From assembly GCA_934270565.1 (NCBI GenBank), contig CAKQPR010000037.1, forward strand, positions 1-7,186: a stretch of DNA of 7,186 nucleotides, given 5' to 3'. The position numbers and the translations under genes are program-made. Below the pieces are notes generated by a model that saw nothing but the letters and a program-made list of their open reading frames with translations, was not told where the DNA came from and searched no databases. Position 1 is the stretch's first letter, and every line of letters starts with the position of its first letter. Below, piece by piece: positions 5,447-7,186 of this stretch. This stretch comes from an uncultured Clostridia bacterium (lineage in GTDB: Bacteria > Bacillota > Clostridia > Christensenellales > Pumilibacteraceae).

Positions 5447-5516
5447 GTGCCCGTAGTTAAACGGATATAACTATGCCCTCCTAAGGAGTTGCTCTATCCG
5501 AGAGATTGCGGGCAAA
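5447..5516 (+). pseudogene. Degenerate tRNA-Arg(CCT)-like element with broken T arm
   Basis: The 5' half resembles the intact tRNA-Arg downstream: both contain CCGTAGTTAAAyGGAkATAAC and an anticodon loop CTCCTAA (here 5478-5484). Acceptor-like pairing is six bp (TGCCCG with CGGGCA), the D stem is GTTA/TAAC, and the anticodon stem ATGCC/GGAGT has one mismatch in the middle. The T arm is wrong: instead of a 5-bp stem and TTCGANN loop there is CTCT-ATCCG-AGAG (5492-5504), only 19 nt lie between the anticodon and acceptor stems, and no CCA is encoded. It is a tRNA relic or a tRNA-like RNA; it is unlikely to act as a normal tRNA. Confidence 0.6.
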
Positions 5517-5652
5517 ACGGCATATAAAGGCGCATTTTCGGGGTTGTTTCACCGACAAAACGGCTTACTCCAAACGAATTTACATCTTTTTTACACCCGA
5601 ACGGATATTTCTCGATTTTCCGTGATTGAGAAGTATCTAAAAAATCGAATAT

Positions 5653-5727
5653 GTTTCCGTAGTTAAATGGAGATAACAGGGTCCTCCTAAGACTCAATTT
5701 CGGGTTCGACTCCCGGCGGGAACACCA
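5653..5727 (+). tRNA. tRNA-Arg (anticodon CCT), CCA encoded
   Basis: A complete cloverleaf. The acceptor stem is GTTTCCG with CGGGAAC (one G-U pair), the D stem is GTTA/TAAC with GG in the loop, the anticodon stem GGGTC/GACTC encloses CTCCTAA (anticodon CCT at 5686-5688, reading AGG), and the T arm is TCGGG-TTCGACT-CCCGG. Discriminator A is at 5724 and CCA at 5725-5727. It lies exactly at the border between GC-balanced DNA and the AT-rich block to the right. tRNA 3' ends are common integration sites, but no second copy of the 3' end is in the window to prove an insertion. Confidence 0.95.
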
Positions 5728-5728
5728 A

Positions 5729-5767
5729 AAAAATCCGAAACTTATCTTATATAAGTTCGGATTTTTT
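5729..5767. terminator. Two-way rho-independent terminator
   Basis: The arms 5729-5745 and 5751-5767 form a long stem with one bulged A (core ATCCGAA...TTCGGAT and CTTAT/ATAAG) and a 5-nt loop. A T run follows it on both strands, so it can end the tRNA-Arg transcript from the left and the 343-aa protein transcript from the right, which stops 32 nt away. Confidence 0.85.
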
Positions 5768-5798
5768 GTGTTTAATAAGAGCTACATTTAGATTACTT

Positions 5799-6830
5799 TT
5801 ATATCCAATCGGGCAGTCCTAACGGATTTTGCAACATTTCAATTTCATCATAGACTTGCGAAAGAAAGTATCGGCTATAATTCCATTGCGCTTCTTCATA
5901 ATCCTCATTGAATACGAGTTTACAATATTCAACAAAAAACTTTTGAACGCCGTTTAATAATTTTTTTATCAATTCATTAGTAAACTTTATATAATAAATT
6001 GCTAAATCCCCTTGTTTATATTTTAATAAGTTTTTGTCCTTTGAAGAATCTTTAATTAAAATTTCGGGACAAATATTTAATACTGCGTCATAAGTTGATT
6101 TACTGTTATGTTTAATAAAATGCCAAATAGCATAAAGGGTGTCATACTCTACAAAACCTTGCAATTCTTTTATTTTAGATTGGTTTGCGCCTTTGAACGC
6201 ATATAAAACATTTCTATCGAAACGGTCGCCCTCATAACCGTTTTTAGTTAAAACAGATAAAGTTAACGCTTCAATTTGAGATACCATTTGATGAAAAAAT
6301 TGTGCATATAGACTTAAATATAATCTATTACGCTTTGCTTCAACTTGCGCTTGTGCTTTATATTGTAAAAACATTGAATTTGTCATCGCTTCATCAGGCT
6401 CTAAAATTCCGCACATATCTTCATACTGATATTCGGCATTAGGAATATCATTTATAGTCTCATCTATTAACGGCTGATATTCATTTTGCCAATCTTTCTT
6501 TATTTTTTCTATCGCATTAAAAAATACGTTACAATTATAATCAAAGAAATTTATTTTTGCAGGAATGAAATAATGACCTGTGCGTTCTTTCAATACTTTT
6601 TTCGCACTTTGCGGTAATCCAAATTTTTTCTCAAATCGTTTAATGTCTATTTTAAGTTTATCGCCTTTACGCTCGGTTAAGAACACACCGTAATATCGAG
6701 TGTCTTCCGACGGAATTGTTTGAATTCCCGCCTTACGGCATATTTCTTGTGCATTTGGATTATCAAAGTAATTATCCATTGCCTTATAAAGTGCAATATT
6801 ATTAAGTCGTGCTTTGCTGTTTTTCTTCAT
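5799..6830 (-). CDS. Unrecognised 343-aa helical accessory protein, possibly HEPN-like
   Basis: I do not recognise this protein. It is highly charged, rich in K, N, Y and F, with no membrane segment or signal peptide and a very AT-rich codon use unlike the neighbours, which points to acquired DNA. The N-terminal third (1-120) contains a basic start and a mixed strand/helix region. Residues about 155-330 look mainly helical. RLYLSLYAQFFHQMVSQIEA (169-188) followed by YAIWHFIKHNSKSTY (233-247) recalls the way HEPN ribonuclease domains place an Rx4-6H motif, but the arginine is absent (W236-H237 and H241-N242-S243 instead), so this is only a hint. The C terminus ends LQNPLGLPDWI. The ATG at 6830 is chosen because GGAGG (6839-6843) lies 8 nt upstream; the upstream in-frame TTG at 6845 overlaps that site. 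It has a long structured leader. Confidence 0.8.
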   Translation of the reverse strand: MKKNSKARLNNIALYKAMDNYFDNPNAQEICRKAGIQTIPSEDTRYYGVFLTERKGDKLKIDIKRFEKKFGLPQSAKKVLKERTGHYFIPAKINFFDYNCNVFFNAIEKIKKDWQNEYQPLIDETINDIPNAEYQYEDMCGILEPDEAMTNSMFLQYKAQAQVEAKRNRLYLSLYAQFFHQMVSQIEALTLSVLTKNGYEGDRFDRNVLYAFKGANQSKIKELQGFVEYDTLYAIWHFIKHNSKSTYDAVLNICPEILIKDSSKDKNLLKYKQGDLAIYYIKFTNELIKKLLNGVQKFFVEYCKLVFNEDYEEAQWNYSRYFLSQVYDEIEMLQNPLGLPDWI

Positions 6831-6844
6831 TATCAATACCTCCA

Positions 6845-6899
6845 AATCAATAATTAAGGCATCCTACTAAATCGTGAGGATGCCTTAGCCAAATTGATT
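6845..6899 (-). promoter_or_regulatory. Large leader hairpin next to the ribosome-binding site
   Basis: On the minus strand TAAGGCATCCT (6887-6877) pairs perfectly with AGGATGCCTTA (6865-6855), an 11-bp stem with an 11-nt loop. An outer 7-bp stem AATCAAT/ATTGATT (6899-6893 with 6851-6845) extends it. The GGAGG site of the 343-aa gene starts one base after the stem. There is no U run, so it looks more like a translational control element than a terminator. Confidence 0.65.
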
Positions 6900-6951
6900 A
6901 TTTAGCATTATACACAAGTGCTAACCACCACTCCAATCCGCAGGGATTCAT
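6898..6951 (-). CDS. Possible 17-codon leader peptide
   Basis: ATG at 6951 opens a frame coding MNPCGLEWWLALVYNAK, with the TAA (6900-6898) falling in the 5' arm of the large hairpin and about 70 nt before the start of the 343-aa gene. It contains two adjacent Trp codons (TGGTGG). It lies in the leader of the predicted transcript (start near 6991). Weak point: the nearest GGAG (6968-6971) is 16 nt from the ATG, though the hairpin AATAGA-TTGGAGT-TCTATT holds that GGAG in its loop. It could be chance, as short ORFs are common. Confidence 0.35.
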   Translation of the reverse strand: MNPCGLEWWLALVYNAK

Positions 6952-6997
6952 AGGTAGAAAAATAGAACTCCAATCTATTTAACTCTTATGTAAACTT

Positions 6998-7026
6998 ATT
7001 ATATCAATTAAAATTATAAAAGTCAA
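6998..7026 (-). promoter_or_regulatory. Promoter of the 343-aa gene
   Basis: On the minus strand, TTGACT (7021-7026), 17 nt, then TATAAT (6998-7003). Transcription should begin near 6991, giving a leader of about 160 nt before the ATG at 6830. A second TATAAT at 6907-6912 lies within the leader, but its -35 region (TTGGAG at 18 nt) is poor. Confidence 0.8.
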
Positions 7027-7058
7027 ATTAAATTGCCTTTGTCCAATCATATTTTGTT

Positions 7059-7184
7059 TTACATTTCAAAATCTTTCTTTTTTGTTTTCTTCATATCCAC
7101 GAATTCGAAATATTCTTCGTATTCCTGCATTGTTTCAAAACCGAGCCGTTGCATTTCGCTTTTCATTCGCTTAAATTCAGCCAT
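7059..7184 (-). CDS. Small charged protein or C-terminal end of a larger one, cut by the window edge
   Basis: From the ATG at 7184 the frame codes 41 residues, starting MAEFKRMKSEMQRLGFETMQ, with an acidic aromatic stretch EYEEYFEFVD and a basic end MKKTKKKDFEM. The frame stays open to the edge two bases further, so the true start may lie outside. It looks like one or two amphipathic helices. I do not recognise it. It precedes the 343-aa gene on the same strand, but that gene has its own promoter. Confidence 0.5.
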   Translation of the reverse strand: MAEFKRMKSEMQRLGFETMQEYEEYFEFVDMKKTKKKDFEM

Positions 7185-7186
7185 AA

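Noticed and set aside
5494..5697. A 67-codon minus-strand frame
   Set aside because: It runs across the tRNA-like element and into tRNA-Arg, so it is a chance frame.
5449..5727. One tRNA-Arg split by an intron, with 5' exon at 5449 and 3' exon from the second tRNA
   Set aside because: The second tRNA has its own complete 5' half, and the anticodon stem of the first (ATGCC) does not pair with the 3' strand of the second (GACTC).
5799..7184. Integrase or excisionase of a mobile element
   Set aside because: Neither the 343-aa protein nor the small edge ORF shows the R...H-x-x-R...Y residues of tyrosine recombinases or a serine-recombinase motif.

Overview
The window looks like a chromosome segment of a Gram-positive, Clostridia-type bacterium, probably an uncultured gut lineage; this placement is inference. 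The support is the gene order threonylcarbamoyl-AMP synthase, arginine-phosphatase-like protein, RpiB (the ywlC-ywlE-ywlF order of Bacillus subtilis), strong GGAGG ribosome-binding sites, and several clean SigA-type promoters (TTGACA/TTGACT, 17-18 nt, TATAAT or close). Most of the window has a balanced to high GC content. From about 5.77 kb to the right edge it becomes visibly AT-rich (14 of 60 bases are G/C in 6001-6060, against 39 of 60 in 2401-2460), which marks acquired DNA beside a tRNA gene.

Layout. 1-110 holds a strong leftward promoter with A/T-tracts whose product lies off the left edge. 192-545 is a degenerate tandem array of 76-84 bp units with two GC-rich hairpins per unit. 605-761 is a complete tRNA-Glu(CTC) unit on the minus strand with promoter and terminator. 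869-2876 (minus) is the ywlC-ywlE-rpiB cluster, with rpiB also having its own promoter. 2915-3628 (plus) and 3625-3972 (minus) are two convergent membrane-protein genes whose ends overlap by 4 nt. 4038-4193 (minus) is a 51-aa protein gene with its ribosome-binding site inside a hairpin. 4276-5253 (minus) is an AEC-family permease. 5349-5767 (plus) is an RNA unit: promoter, long hairpin, a tRNA-Arg-like element with a broken T arm, an intact tRNA-Arg(CCT) and a two-way terminator. 5799-7184 (minus, AT-rich) holds an unrecognised 343-aa protein gene behind a roughly 160-nt leader with its own promoter, a possible 17-codon leader ORF and a large hairpin, preceded by a small ORF at the right edge.

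How the parts work together. ywlC makes the threonylcarbamoyl adenylate used for tRNA t6A modification; ywlE follows it so closely that the ywlC stop codon lies inside the ywlE ribosome-binding site, so the two are probably translationally coupled. rpiB interconverts ribulose-5-phosphate and ribose-5-phosphate. Several minus-strand genes appear to have leaderless mRNAs, because the -10 box sits only 6-7 nt before the ATG and there is no ribosome-binding site.

The most interesting material is (a) the AT-rich unit at 5.8-7.05 kb, whose leader architecture resembles attenuation control of an accessory gene, (b) the tRNA-like element cotranscribed with tRNA-Arg, and (c) compensatory base changes in the repeat array. 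No integrase, CRISPR array or recognised defence system is visible.
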